A program made the translations under genes and the position numbers. The notes below the pieces were generated by a model that saw only the letters and a program-made list of their open reading frames with translations, had not been told where the DNA came from and ran no database searches. A DNA stretch of 40,029 nt from Lysobacteraceae bacterium 2PB (GTDB lineage Bacteria; Pseudomonadota; Gammaproteobacteria; Xanthomonadales; Xanthomonadaceae), in contig SCMT01000033.1 in assembly GCA_005502915.1 (NCBI GenBank), positions 1 through 40,029 of the forward strand. Direction: 5' to 3'. The stretch's first letter is position 1, and the number at the start of each line of letters is the position of its first letter. Below are positions 1 to 9,003 of the stretch, piece after piece.

Positions 1-1061
1 AGCCCGCCCGCCGCATGGAAGTGGTTCACGTCCGCGCTGCCGTTGGGATACACCCGCGCCAGCAGCGGCGTGTGCCGCGACAGCTCGTCCAGGTCGTCCC
101 AGTCGATGATCAGGCCCGCAGCGCGTGCGATCGCTACCAGATGGATCGCGTGGTTGGTCGAACCGCCCGTCGCCGCCAGGCCGACCATCGCGTTCACGAT
201 CGCCTTCTCGTTCACCACCTTGCCGATCGGACGGTAGTCGTCGCCCAGGTGGGTGATCCTGAGGGCTTGCTCTGCGGCGGCGACGGTCAGCGCATCGCGC
301 AGCGGGGTGTTCGGGTTCACGAAGGCGGTGCCGGGCATGTGCAGGCCCATCACCTCCACCAGCATCTGGTTGGAGTTGGCGGTGCCGTAGAAGGTGCAGG
401 TCCCAGCGCCGTGGTACGAGGCCGACTCCGCTTCGAGCAGCTCCTCCTTCGTCGCCTTGCCCTCGGCGAAGCGCTGCCGCACCGCCGCCTTCTCCTTGTT
501 CGGCAAACCCGAGGGCATCGGACCCGCGGGCACGAAGATCGCCGGCAGGTGGCCGAAGGCCAGCGCGCCGATCAGCAGCCCCGGGACGATCTTGTCGCAC
601 ACCCCGAGCAGCAGCGCGGCATCGAACATCTCGTGCGAGAGCGCGATGGCCGTGGATTGCGCCACGACATCGCGCGAGAACAGCGACAGCTCCATGCCCG
701 CGCGGCCCTGGGTGACGCCATCGCACATCGCCGGCACGCCGCCGGCGACCTGCGCCGAGCCGCTGGCATTGCGCGCGGCCATGCGGATCAGGGTGGGGTA
801 GTGCTCCATCGGCTGGTGGGCCGAGAGCATGTCGTTGTAGGCGGTGACGATGCCGAGGTGGCCGGCGTGTCCGGCCTTCAGCTGCGGCTTGTCCGCACCC
901 GAGGCGGCGAAGCCGTGGGCGAGGTTGCCGCAGCCGAGGTCCTTGCGTGCGGGTCCCTGTGGCCTGGCCGCGTCGATGCGGGCGAGGTAGGCGCTACGCA
1001 GCTTCGCGCTGCGCTCGGCGATGCGCGCGGTGACGCGCTCTGTGACGGGGTGCAGGCTCAT
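1..1061 (-). CDS. edd: Phosphogluconate dehydratase (Edd), 3' end cut by window
   Basis: Edd dehydrates 6-phosphogluconate to 2-keto-3-deoxy-6-phosphogluconate, the first committed step of the Entner-Doudoroff pathway, in the cytoplasm with a [4Fe-4S] cluster. Translating the minus strand from the ATG at 1061 gives [18 protein letters not shown] and then typical IlvD/Edd stretches: [17 protein letters not shown], a [12 protein letters not shown] segment, [15 protein letters not shown], and [27 protein letters not shown]. The cysteines in CDGVTQG, GVCDK and GTCTFYG fit the cluster ligands of the family. About 353 of the roughly 600 residues usual for the family are inside the window. It is the last visible gene of the minus-strand series hexosaminidase-zwf-pgl-edd; eda would be expected beyond the edge. 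A 172-nt gap carrying REP-like repeats separates it from pgl. Identification is firm; the start is supported by AGGA about 11 nt upstream. Confidence 0.95.
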   Translation of the reverse strand, partial: MSLHPVTERVTARIAERSAKLRSAYLARIDAARPQGPARKDLGCGNLAHGFAASGADKPQLKAGHAGHLGIVTAYNDMLSAHQPMEHYPTLIRMAARNASGSAQVAGGVPAMCDGVTQGRAGMELSLFSRDVVAQSTAIALSHEMFDAALLLGVCDKIVPGLLIGALAFGHLPAIFVPAGPMPSGLPNKEKAAVRQRFAEGKATKEELLEAESASYHGAGTCTFYGTANSNQMLVEVMGLHMPGTAFVNPNTPLRDALTVAAAEQALRITHLGDDYRPIGKVVNEKAIVNAMVGLAATGGSTNHAIHLVAIARAAGLIIDWDDLDELSRHTPLLARVYPNGSADVNHFHAAGG

Positions 1062-1114
1062 GGATGTGTCATTCCTGTGTTCGCACCTGGCGTCGGCGGC
1101 GGCATCGCAGACAT

Positions 1115-1215
1115 TCTCCTTCCCCCGCTGGCGGGGGAAGGTCGGGATGGGGGCGCAAGATCATGGGAACCGCTGGCCCCCACCTCGATCCTCCCCCGCA
1201 GGCGGGGGAGGAGGT
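1115..1215. repeat. Inverted pair of REP-like elements between pgl and edd
   Basis: Two GC-rich palindromic units face each other: one at about 1117-1154 (core TCCCCCGCTGGCGGGGGA followed by a G-rich tail) and its inverted relative at about 1175-1213 (core CTCCCCCGCAGGCGGGGGAG preceded by a C-rich tail). The same family recurs at 14144-14184 and 25005-25046. The arrangement of two head-to-head units fits a BIME-like intergenic element, which may form a strong hairpin in the pgl-edd transcript. Confidence 0.75.
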
Positions 1216-1233
1216 CAGAAGCGACACGTCGCA

Positions 1234-1938
1234 TCACGGACTCCAGTGCACATGCACGTCGCGGGCGGCGCGCAGCACGGCGGCGATGGGGTGGCGCAGC
1301 GGGTCGTTGGCGGCCATCGCCTCGCGCAGCACCTCGCGCTTGCGCTGACCGGTGACGATCAGGTGGATCGCGCGCGTGCGCAGCAGCCGCGCCAGACCGA
1401 GCGTGATGCGCGGGTACGGCGCTTCCGGTGGCAGCGGCTCGGGGTGGATCAGGAAGGCGTCCTCGCGCGAGGCCGGGGCCAGCGCCGCCGGCAGGCCGCG
1501 CGCGCCGGGGAACAGCGAGGCGGTGTGCGCGTCCTCGCCCATGCCCAGCACGACGGCGTCGAAGGTGTCGGCGTGGCGGCTGAGCATCGTGCGCGCGTGC
1601 TGCAGCGAAGCTCCGGGATCGCCGTCGGGCGTGGTCAGCGCCCCGATGCGCACGCCAGCGGCTTCGGAAAATGCCGAGCGCAGCGAAGCGACATTGCTCG
1701 CCGCATGGTCCCAGGGCACGCAGCGGTCGTCGCCGGGGACGATCGCGACATCCTCCCAGTCGATGCCCTCGCTCGCGGCCAGCTGCCGGTACGCCGGGAA
1801 CGGCGTGCGACCGCCGGCCAGGCACAGCAGCGCATGGCCGCGATGGGCCAGCGCGCTGGCGCAGGCCTGGCGCAGGCGCGACGCCACCGCCTCGGCCAGC
1901 GCGGCGCTGTCCTCGTAGGCGTGTTCGATCACCGCCAT
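1234..1938 (-). CDS. pgl: 6-phosphogluconolactonase (Pgl)
   Basis: Hydrolyses 6-phosphogluconolactone to 6-phosphogluconate in the cytoplasm, linking Zwf to Edd. The 234-residue product has the NagB/RpiA/SIS-like lactonase family signatures: LCLAGGRTPFPAYRQLA near residues 38-54, the DWEDVAIVPGDDRCVPWDHAASN segment, FDAVVLGMGEDAHTASLFPG, and a C-terminal RITLGLARLLRTRAIHLIVTG stretch. The length matches the family. I chose the ATG at 1938 because GGAGG lies about 9 nt upstream and the protein then begins MAVIEHAYEDSAALAEAVA, as usual for family members; an in-frame ATG at 2019 would add 27 poorly conserved residues. It follows zwf after about 90 nt on the same strand, so co-transcription is likely. 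Confidence 0.93.
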   Translation of the reverse strand: MAVIEHAYEDSAALAEAVASRLRQACASALAHRGHALLCLAGGRTPFPAYRQLAASEGIDWEDVAIVPGDDRCVPWDHAASNVASLRSAFSEAAGVRIGALTTPDGDPGASLQHARTMLSRHADTFDAVVLGMGEDAHTASLFPGARGLPAALAPASREDAFLIHPEPLPPEAPYPRITLGLARLLRTRAIHLIVTGQRKREVLREAMAANDPLRHPIAAVLRAARDVHVHWSP

Positions 1939-2031
1939 CGCGGGGTCCCTCCGGTTGCGGTCATGACGATCCCGGACATTGCGGACCGGCAAGGTGTACA
2001 GCTGTGCCTGTGCATGCATGCGTGTCTCCCT

Positions 2032-3507
2032 TCACTCGCGCCAGCTGTGGCCGTGGCGCTCGGCCAGGGCCACGGCGGCGGTCGGGCCCCAGGTGCCGGC
2101 GGCGTAGGGGCGCGGCGCCTGTTGCGATTGGTTCCAGCCATCGAGGATCGCATCGACCCACTGCCACGCCGCCTCGGTCTCGTCGCGGCGCACGAACAGC
2201 GTGCCGTTGCCCTCGATGGCGTCGAGGTAGAGGCGTTCGTAGGCCAGCCTGCGGCGCACGCTGGCGAACTCCTCGTCCAGGTCCAGGTCCAGCGACACCT
2301 GCGACAGGCGCAGGCCGCTGCGGTCCAGGCCCGGGGTCTTGTGCATCAGCTGCAGCTCGATGCGCTCCTCCGGCTGCAGGCGGATCACCAGCGCGTTGGG
2401 CTGGGTCGCGGCCCCGCCGCGGGCGAAGATCGAGTGCGGCACGGCGCGGAACTGCAGGTAGATCTCGGTGCAGCGGCGCGGCATGCGCTTGCCGGTGCGC
2501 AGGTAGAAGGGCACGCCCGACCAGCGCCAGTTGTCGACGTGGGCGCGCAGGGCGACGAAGGTCTCGGTGCGGCTGGCGCGACCGAGTTCGTCCAGATAGC
2601 CCGGCACCGACTGGCCGGAGATCGCGCCCGCACCATACTGCCCGGCGACCGTCTCCATGCCGACCTCGCCACGCCCGATCGGACGCAGCGAGCGCAGCAC
2701 CTTGATCTTCTCGTTGCGCACCGCGGTGGGCTCGAACTGCGAGGGCGGCTCCATGGCGGTGAGGCACAGCAGCTGCAGCAGGTGGTTCTGCAGCATGTCG
2801 CGGATCGCACCGGAGCCATCGTAGTAGTCGCCACGCCCTTCCACGCCGACGGTCTCGGCGACGGTGATCTGCACCTGCTCGATGTGCCGCGCGTTCCACA
2901 GCGGCTCGAACAGGGCGTTGCCGAAGCGCAGGGCGAGCAGGTTCTGCACGCCGTCCTTGCCCAGGTAATGATCGACGCGATAGACGCGGTCCTCGTCGAA
3001 GGACGCGGTGACGCCGTCGTTGATCGCGATGGCCTCGGCCAGGTCGTGGCCGATCGGCTTCTCCAGCATCACCCGCGTGCCGGGACCGGCGAGGCCGTGC
3101 GCAGCCAAGGCAGCGCAGGCGCGCACATAGAACGAGGGCGAGGTGGACAGGTGGTAGAGCACTTCGCCCGAGCGCAGCGACGAAACGCGCGACGCGAGCG
3201 CGGCCATCGACGCATCGTCGTCGAGCGAGGCGGGCTGGTAGTGGACGCGATCGAGCAGCGCGGCGATGGCGGCCTCGTCCAGGAACGACGCCGGCACGAA
3301 GCGCGCCAGCGCATCGGCGACGACGGAGCGGAAGCCGGCATCGTCGAGCGAGGACCGCGCGGTGCCGAGGATGCGCAGGCCCGCCGGCAGCAGGCCATCG
3401 CGATGCAGGCCGTACAGCGACGGCAGCAGCATGCGCTGCGCCAGGTCGCCGGTGGCGCCGAAGATCGTCAGCAGGGTCGCGGGGGAGGGAACGGCGAGTG
3501 GACTCAT
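2032..3507 (-). CDS. zwf: Glucose-6-phosphate 1-dehydrogenase (Zwf)
   Basis: Oxidises glucose-6-phosphate to 6-phosphogluconolactone with NAD(P)+ in the cytoplasm. The 491-residue protein starts with the Rossmann signature TIFGATGDLAQRMLLPSLYG and contains the family's active-site motif as RVYRVDHYLGKDGVQNLLALRFGN, in which the lysine and the DHYLGK core are intact. A YDGSGAIRDMLQNHLLQLL stretch and a VPFYLRTGKRMPRR stretch follow, all normal for G6PDH. Length and ends are typical. The start codon lies one base after the stop of the upstream hexosaminidase gene (TGAcATG), so the two are almost certainly translated from one message. The operon couples amino-sugar release to the oxidative Entner-Doudoroff entry. 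Confidence 0.97.
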   Translation of the reverse strand: MSPLAVPSPATLLTIFGATGDLAQRMLLPSLYGLHRDGLLPAGLRILGTARSSLDDAGFRSVVADALARFVPASFLDEAAIAALLDRVHYQPASLDDDASMAALASRVSSLRSGEVLYHLSTSPSFYVRACAALAAHGLAGPGTRVMLEKPIGHDLAEAIAINDGVTASFDEDRVYRVDHYLGKDGVQNLLALRFGNALFEPLWNARHIEQVQITVAETVGVEGRGDYYDGSGAIRDMLQNHLLQLLCLTAMEPPSQFEPTAVRNEKIKVLRSLRPIGRGEVGMETVAGQYGAGAISGQSVPGYLDELGRASRTETFVALRAHVDNWRWSGVPFYLRTGKRMPRRCTEIYLQFRAVPHSIFARGGAATQPNALVIRLQPEERIELQLMHKTPGLDRSGLRLSQVSLDLDLDEEFASVRRRLAYERLYLDAIEGNGTLFVRRDETEAAWQWVDAILDGWNQSQQAPRPYAAGTWGPTAAVALAERHGHSWRE

Positions 3508-3508
3508 G

Positions 3509-5800
3509 TCAGCGCGGCAGCAGTCGGATGCGGTCCAGCACCCACATCGTGGGGCGGGTGTCGCCGGTGAAATACACGCAGAGATCCTTCGAGTCGCTCT
3601 GCGCAGGCAGCGGCAGGGTCAGGTCGAGGAAGCCGTCCTTCCCGGGCGCGGCCGGCAGCGGCGTGGTCGCGAGTACGGGGCCGTCGCAACCGGCCCTGAG
3701 CACGGCTTCGCCATGCGCGCTGGTCGCGGGCTTGAACCTGCGGTTCTTTTCGTCGTGGGCGAGCTGGAAGTAGTAGGGAATGCGTCCGGCGCGCAGCGCG
3801 ACCGCGCGGGTGCCCGGCAGCGGCGCATTCGTCCATTCCCAGCAGGGATTGAAGATATCCACGTTGAAGATCGCGCGTTCGCCATCGACGGTGGTGTCGT
3901 CCTCCAGGCGCAGCATCAGCGCACCGGTGCACATCTTCAGGGTTTCGTCGGTACGTTCGAGGAGCGACGCCGGGGTGATCGCGAAGCGATCGGCCGACTG
4001 CAGCGGCCTGCCGTCGACGAACACCGCCGCGCGCAGCGTGGCGGTCTGCGCCAGGGTCAGCGGCGCTTCGTAGCGCGGCGACGCGGTGGTCGGCTCGGAA
4101 TCGTCGATGGTGTAGCGGATCTCGGCATAGCCCGTTGCGTTCGACAGTGCGACCGATGCGCGGCCGTCGTCGGTCGCGGCTGCGTCGAAGCGCACTTCGA
4201 ACGGCGTGCGTGCCGGTGCGATGCCGAGCATCCGGTAGCGGGCAAGCTGCGCAGGGAGGCGGCCGATGAAGGCGTCGTAGCTGCGCGATGTTTCGGCGGT
4301 CCAGCCGACTTCGGCCAGCGCGGCCAGGCGCGGGAACATCGCATGCTGCACGCGCGCGTAGGTGCGCATGTGCTCGGTCCAGGCATTGGCCTGCACGCCG
4401 AGGATGTGATGGTGGCGGTCGGCGGCCAGCGCATCGGGCACCGGATCGAAGTCGTAGAGCTTGCGCAGCGTGACCGTGGTCGGGCGGCCGGGCGGTTCGT
4501 TCGGCGACTCGGTCTGCAGGTAATCGAGGTAGAGGTGCGACACCGGCGACATCACCACGTCGTGGCCCTTGCCAGCCGCCTGCAGGCCGCCTTCGATGCC
4601 GCGCCACGACATCACCGTCGCGCTCGGCGGCAGCTCGCCTTCGAGGATCTCGTCCCAGCCGACCAGGCGTTTGCCGCGCGCAGAGAGGAATGCCTCGAAG
4701 TGCGCGACCATGCGGCTCTGCATCTGCATCTCGGTCTTCAGGCCCAGCGCCTTCATCTGCGCCTGCACGCGTGGCGAGGCGATCCACTGGTCCTTCACCG
4801 CCTCATCGCCGCCGATGTGTACGTAGCGTCCCGGGAACAGCGACACCACTTCCTCGAATACGTGCTCCATGAACACCATCGTCGATTCCTCGGTGTTCAG
4901 CAGGTTGACGAACACGCCCCACTCGGCGACCGGCTTCAGCGGTTCGGTGGTGGTGCCCAGCTCCGGATAGGCCGCGATCATCGCGGTGGCGTGGCCGGGG
5001 ATGTCGATCTCCGGCACGATCTCGATGTGGCGCTCTGCGGCGTACTGCACGACCTCGCGGATCTGTTCCTGGGTGTACCAGCCGCAGTAGCGCACCGGCC
5101 TGCCGTCGCTATCGGTGCCGGCATCGCCGGAGGGCTGGCGGCAGCCGCCGACCTCGGTGAGCTTCGGATAGCGCTTGATCTCGATGCGCCAGCCCTGGTC
5201 GTCGGTGAGATGCCAGTGGAAGACATTGAGCTTGTGCACGACCATCGCATCGATCAGGTGCTTGATCTCGTCGACGGTCTGGAAATGCCGCGCCGAATCC
5301 AGCATCGCGCCGCGCCAGGCGAAGCGCGGCGCGTCCTCGATGCGCAGCGCCGGCAAGGTCGCGCGCGGACCGTTCGCGTCCGTCGCGAGCTGCCACAGCG
5401 TCACCGCGCCGTGTTGCAGGCCCTGCGCGGTGCGGGCGCGGACCACCGCACGCTTCGCCTCGACGTCGATCGTGTAGGCCTCGTCGTTCGCGCCGCGCAG
5501 CGCGGGATCGATCTCGAAGACGATGCCGGTCGTCGCACGGCCCGTGCGGACAGCGGGCCTGAAGCCGTGACTGCGCTGCGCGAGGTCGGCGAACAGTGCG
5601 GACGCGCGCGTCGCAGCTTCGCTTCCGGCATGGATCGGCGTGTCGCGATCGAAACGCAGTTGGCCTTGCCCGGATTGCACCGAGGCCGGCATCGGGATGA
5701 GGTTGGGCGAAGCGGCGCGCTCGCCCGCTGCGGATGGACCGCAGGCAAGCAGCGACAGCGGAATCAGGAGCAGGGCGGCGTATGCGCGGGACGTGGCCAT
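3509..5800 (-). CDS. Secreted/lipoprotein GH20 beta-N-acetylhexosaminidase
   Basis: Predicted exo-acting hexosaminidase that releases GlcNAc (or GalNAc) from chitooligosaccharides or glycans outside the cytoplasm. From the ATG at 5800 the 763-residue product starts MATSRAYAALLLIPLSLLAC, a signal peptide ending in a plausible lipobox (SLLAC). A GH20b domain (NLIPMPASV onwards) precedes the catalytic barrel, with WRGAMLDSARHF, HLTDDQGWRIEIKRYP and the catalytic pair in YVHIGGDEAVKDQW (Asp-Glu). Near residues 565-610 an EIRYTIDDSEPTTASPRY segment fits the CHB_HEX_C domain. About 150 further residues form a C-terminal module with paired cysteines that I cannot name. A start at 5872 is possible but would bury the signal peptide. 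It heads the zwf-pgl-edd series and lies after the terminator of the TonB receptor gene, so it probably has its own promoter. Confidence 0.93.
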   Translation of the reverse strand: MATSRAYAALLLIPLSLLACGPSAAGERAASPNLIPMPASVQSGQGQLRFDRDTPIHAGSEAATRASALFADLAQRSHGFRPAVRTGRATTGIVFEIDPALRGANDEAYTIDVEAKRAVVRARTAQGLQHGAVTLWQLATDANGPRATLPALRIEDAPRFAWRGAMLDSARHFQTVDEIKHLIDAMVVHKLNVFHWHLTDDQGWRIEIKRYPKLTEVGGCRQPSGDAGTDSDGRPVRYCGWYTQEQIREVVQYAAERHIEIVPEIDIPGHATAMIAAYPELGTTTEPLKPVAEWGVFVNLLNTEESTMVFMEHVFEEVVSLFPGRYVHIGGDEAVKDQWIASPRVQAQMKALGLKTEMQMQSRMVAHFEAFLSARGKRLVGWDEILEGELPPSATVMSWRGIEGGLQAAGKGHDVVMSPVSHLYLDYLQTESPNEPPGRPTTVTLRKLYDFDPVPDALAADRHHHILGVQANAWTEHMRTYARVQHAMFPRLAALAEVGWTAETSRSYDAFIGRLPAQLARYRMLGIAPARTPFEVRFDAAATDDGRASVALSNATGYAEIRYTIDDSEPTTASPRYEAPLTLAQTATLRAAVFVDGRPLQSADRFAITPASLLERTDETLKMCTGALMLRLEDDTTVDGERAIFNVDIFNPCWEWTNAPLPGTRAVALRAGRIPYYFQLAHDEKNRRFKPATSAHGEAVLRAGCDGPVLATTPLPAAPGKDGFLDLTLPLPAQSDSKDLCVYFTGDTRPTMWVLDRIRLLPR

Positions 5801-5890
5801 GGATACCTGTCTGTACGGAAGAGGATGTCGCGGGAGACCGGATGTGTCGTCCCGGGCTCGACTGTAATTCATGCCGGTTGCGGAGCGCCC

Positions 5891-5919
5891 AAAAAAACGG
5901 GCCCGGTGTCACCAGGCCC
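5891..5919 (-). terminator. Rho-independent terminator of the TonB receptor gene
   Basis: Read on the minus strand, the hairpin GGGCCtGGT / ACCgGGCCC with a 3-nt loop is followed at once by GTTTTTTT. It lies about 90 nt after the receptor stop codon and before the hexosaminidase start at 5800. It should end the receptor transcript and separate it from the hexosaminidase-zwf-pgl-edd unit. Confidence 0.9.
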
Positions 5920-6005
5920 GAAGGGGGATCGTTCCAGCACCCGGAGGAGGAGGAGAGAGCGCGGGGCGAACCGGACCCGGCGCGAGGCCGGGCCCGGTCG
6001 GGACA

Positions 6006-8801
6006 TCAGAACTTCATGCGGAAGGTCAGGTAGTACTGGCGACCGTTCTGGTAGATCGAACGCGGACGGTCGCGATTCTCGGCGTAGTAGGCGGTCTTCG
6101 GATTGTTCAGGTTCAACGCATCGAGGGCGATCGAGTAGTTGTCGTTGAACTTGTAGCCGAACGACGCCGACACGTTGTCGACTTCATCCTGGTAGAACGC
6201 CGAGGCGCGATCCAGGCCGCTGAAGAACTCGGAGCGGTAGGTGTAGTTCAGGCGCGCGTTGAAGTGCTCGTTCTCGAAGTAGCCACCCAGGTTGTAGGTG
6301 TTGCGCGAGGTGCCGAGCATGTCGCCGCCGTCCTCGGTGGTGCCCTTGGCGAAGGTGTAGTTCGCGAACACGCCGAAATAGTCGCCGAACGGCTGCTCCC
6401 AGGCCACTTCGAAGCCGCGGACCTTCGCCTGCGAGTTCACCGGGATGCTCAGGTCGTACTGGACCATGGCACCGGTCGGGTTGCTCGAATCGATGGTCAG
6501 GTAGCTGCGGCGTTCGTTGCCCAGCGTGACGTAGTTGTCGATGTCCATCAGGAATCCGCTGACCGACAGCAGCGCGCGCTCGCCGTAGTACCACTCGAAG
6601 GTCGCGTCGAAGTTCGTCGACAGGATCGGTTCGAGTTCCGGGTTGCCGCCGCTGCCGGTGCCGATGCCGCCGACGGTCGCCGGCGGGCTCAGCGAGACCG
6701 CGCCGGCGATCGCCGAGTAGTCCGGACGGGTCATGGTGCGCGACACCGCGAAGCGCAGCAGCTTGTTGTCGTCGATCGAATAGCGCAGGTTCAAGCTCGG
6801 CAGCCAGTCCTTGTAGACGTTGCGGACCACATCCTGGCGGAACGGGCCGAAGGCCGAGGTGGTCACGGCGCGCGGATCCGTGGCCGAGGTGTTCACCCAG
6901 TTCGCGGCTTCCATGTCGGTGCGGACATAGCGCAGGCCGAAGTTGCCGGCCCACTTCTCGCCTTCGAAATTGGCCTGGAAGTAGGCCGCCGTGCTGCGTT
7001 CGTCGAGGCCGTATTCGGCCGGGAAGAATCGGCGGCTGACCGGATCGCGGTTGGTGAAGCGGTTGAACTGCGCGAGCTGTTCGGGCGAGTAGTACCAGAT
7101 GTTGCGCGGGAAGCTGCCGCCGAGGCCCGAAGCGAAGTTGCCCGGGTAGTTGCGGTAGCCGCTGGGCCAGTTGGCCGGATCGAACGGCGACTGCGAGCCG
7201 GCCGGGCAGAAGTACGTCGCGGCCCAGTCGAACGGCACGACCGCGCCATTGGCGCCGATGCAGCCCGGGCCCTGGGCGACGACGTTGTCGAGGCTGCGCT
7301 CATGGCGCGCATCGCGCACGCCGAACTGCAGCGAGGTGAAGAAGCCGTCGAGGAAGACTTCGCCGTCGAGCTTGAGCCAGCGTTCCTTGTCGACCACATC
7401 GACGTCCTGGAAGCCGAAGATCCAGTCGAGCTTCATCGAGGTGTTGAACGTGCCCGGCGCGCCGGTGTTGGTGTTCCCGAGGTTCCAGTCGGCCGCGCCC
7501 ACGCCGTTGAGGCGCCAGCCGGCGCCGCTGCCCAGGCCCACGTCCCATTCGGCGACGTCCTGTGTCGGCGTCTTGCCGTGGCCGGTCGAGGTGCCGAGCT
7601 GGCCGCTCATGCGGAACTTGTCGTTGACGTCCCACTGGAAGTCGCCGCTGATGAAGTTGCTGCTCGATTCGGCGCCGGGACGCGAGATCTGGTCGTAGAT
7701 GCCGTACTGGCGCGTGGCATCGGGGGTGAAGGTGGCGCTGACCAGGGTGTTGTTGCGCACGACGTAGCCCGGCGCCGGCGCCTGGCCGCTGCCCTGCGCG
7801 AGGATGCGGCTGCCCCACAGCATGTAGTTGCGGTTGTAGTTGTCCGCCTTCATGCGCGAGCTGAAGCCGGTGAGCGAGAACTTGAAGTCGTCGGTCGGCT
7901 TGAATTCGGCCGAGACCAGGCCGCCGGTGCGCTTGCGTTCCTGTTCGAACAGCGCCGAGCCGATCAGGGTCGGGTAGTACACGCCCACGAGATCGGGGTT
8001 CGAAATGCTGATTGCGGTGGGGGTGACGCCATCGGCTTCGAAACGCCGGATCTGCTCGTAGCCCAGCAACTCCTGGCCATCGCGACGCAGGTGGCGCTCT
8101 TCGCTGAAGGCCTGGACCATGATGCCGAAGCTGCGGCTGTCGTTGGTCCAGTTGGCGAGGGTCGAAAGCTGCGGATCGGTCTTGCCAGGCAGGTCGGCGT
8201 TCACCGCGCCCAGCGAGATGTGCGAGGTGAAGCCTTCGCCGAAGTTCAGCGGGCGACGGGTGACGATGTTGACGTTGCCGACCGCGCCGCCTTCGACGAG
8301 GCGCGCTTCCGACGACTTGATGACTTCGACCTTCTGCACCAGTTCCGACGGCAGCAGCGAGTAGCTGACGCTGCGGCCGACGGTGCCGCTCTGGTTGAGC
8401 ACGAACCAGTCGCCGGAGCCGATGTTGTGGCCGTCGATGAGGGTCTGGGTGAAGCTCGGGCTGGTGCCGCGCATGCTGACGCGGTCGTTCTCGTCGAACG
8501 CGCCTTCGTTCGCGCTGGCGGCGCTGATGTTCACGCCGGCGATGCGCTGCAGCGAGTCGGCCACGTTGTGGTCGGGCATCTTGCCGATGTCCTCGGCGGA
8601 GACGACTTCGATGCGGTTCTTCGCCTCGCGCTTGGCGTCCTGCGACTTCTCGATCGCGCCGCGGATGCCGACGACGACGACGGTGTCCAGATCGTCCGCC
8701 TCCTTGCTGCCCGTCGACGCGCCATCCTGCGCGAAGGTCTGCCCGGCGAAGCCCAGGCCCGCCAGGATGGCGATCGAGAGCGCGGTTTTCTGCAACTTCA
8801 T
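6006..8801 (-). CDS. TonB-dependent outer-membrane receptor, probably for GlcNAc oligomers
   Basis: Outer-membrane active transporter energised by TonB. The 931-residue protein starts MKLQKTALSIAILAGLGFAG with a signal peptide ending AQTFAQ-like at about residue 25 (GQTFAQ|DGAS). A TonB-box-like DLDTVVVVGIRGAIEKS follows, then the plug domain (EDIGKMPDHNVADSLQRIAGV, RGTSPSFTQTLIDGHNIG, VGNVNIVTRRPLNF) and a long beta-barrel ending YYLTFRMKF with the terminal phenylalanine needed for Bam-dependent assembly. The ATG at 8801 has GAGGGGAG upstream; an in-frame ATG at 8954 would add an unlikely leader. The protein belongs to the large carbohydrate-related TonB receptor type of Xanthomonadaceae. 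Substrate is inferred from position between a hexosaminidase and the kinase/nag genes. The 200 nt upstream show no ACAACGTTGT operator. Confidence 0.92.
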   Translation of the reverse strand: MKLQKTALSIAILAGLGFAGQTFAQDGASTGSKEADDLDTVVVVGIRGAIEKSQDAKREAKNRIEVVSAEDIGKMPDHNVADSLQRIAGVNISAASANEGAFDENDRVSMRGTSPSFTQTLIDGHNIGSGDWFVLNQSGTVGRSVSYSLLPSELVQKVEVIKSSEARLVEGGAVGNVNIVTRRPLNFGEGFTSHISLGAVNADLPGKTDPQLSTLANWTNDSRSFGIMVQAFSEERHLRRDGQELLGYEQIRRFEADGVTPTAISISNPDLVGVYYPTLIGSALFEQERKRTGGLVSAEFKPTDDFKFSLTGFSSRMKADNYNRNYMLWGSRILAQGSGQAPAPGYVVRNNTLVSATFTPDATRQYGIYDQISRPGAESSSNFISGDFQWDVNDKFRMSGQLGTSTGHGKTPTQDVAEWDVGLGSGAGWRLNGVGAADWNLGNTNTGAPGTFNTSMKLDWIFGFQDVDVVDKERWLKLDGEVFLDGFFTSLQFGVRDARHERSLDNVVAQGPGCIGANGAVVPFDWAATYFCPAGSQSPFDPANWPSGYRNYPGNFASGLGGSFPRNIWYYSPEQLAQFNRFTNRDPVSRRFFPAEYGLDERSTAAYFQANFEGEKWAGNFGLRYVRTDMEAANWVNTSATDPRAVTTSAFGPFRQDVVRNVYKDWLPSLNLRYSIDDNKLLRFAVSRTMTRPDYSAIAGAVSLSPPATVGGIGTGSGGNPELEPILSTNFDATFEWYYGERALLSVSGFLMDIDNYVTLGNERRSYLTIDSSNPTGAMVQYDLSIPVNSQAKVRGFEVAWEQPFGDYFGVFANYTFAKGTTEDGGDMLGTSRNTYNLGGYFENEHFNARLNYTYRSEFFSGLDRASAFYQDEVDNVSASFGYKFNDNYSIALDALNLNNPKTAYYAENRDRPRSIYQNGRQYYLTFRMKF

Positions 8802-9003
8802 GTGTGTACTCCCCTCATCATTGGAATATCGGAGCGTGCCTGTCGCCGCGACGCTGCCGGGCTGTGTTGACGATTGCGAAGCTGTGCTGCGTGAACGTGT
8901 TTCGTGAGCTTGCTGGTGGCCTTGCTGGATGACCTTGCTTGTTGTTGCGGACATCCTGTCCCGTCGCTGTCGATCCTCCGGTCTGGACGTGCGTCCGGAC
9001 GCG
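8802..9003 (-). promoter_or_regulatory. Intergenic region with probable receptor promoter
   Basis: About 200 nt lie between the kinase stop and the receptor ATG, both minus strand. The only clear element is the receptor's Shine-Dalgarno (GAGGGGAG, minus strand). No palindrome like the two at 10109 and 10347, and no intrinsic terminator, can be seen. Either read-through from the kinase gene or a separate promoter is possible. Confidence 0.35.

Noticed and set aside
1939-2019. Longer N-terminus for pgl from ATG 2019
   Set aside because: The added residues are unlike the family and the ATG at 1938 has a good ribosome site.
3266-6148. A 960-codon open frame on the plus strand
   Set aside because: Antisense to zwf and the hexosaminidase; no domain, no start context.
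5871-8870. A 999-codon open frame on the plus strand
   Set aside because: It lies exactly antisense to the TonB receptor and its protein is Arg/Val/Ala-rich without family features, as expected for antisense frames in GC-rich DNA.
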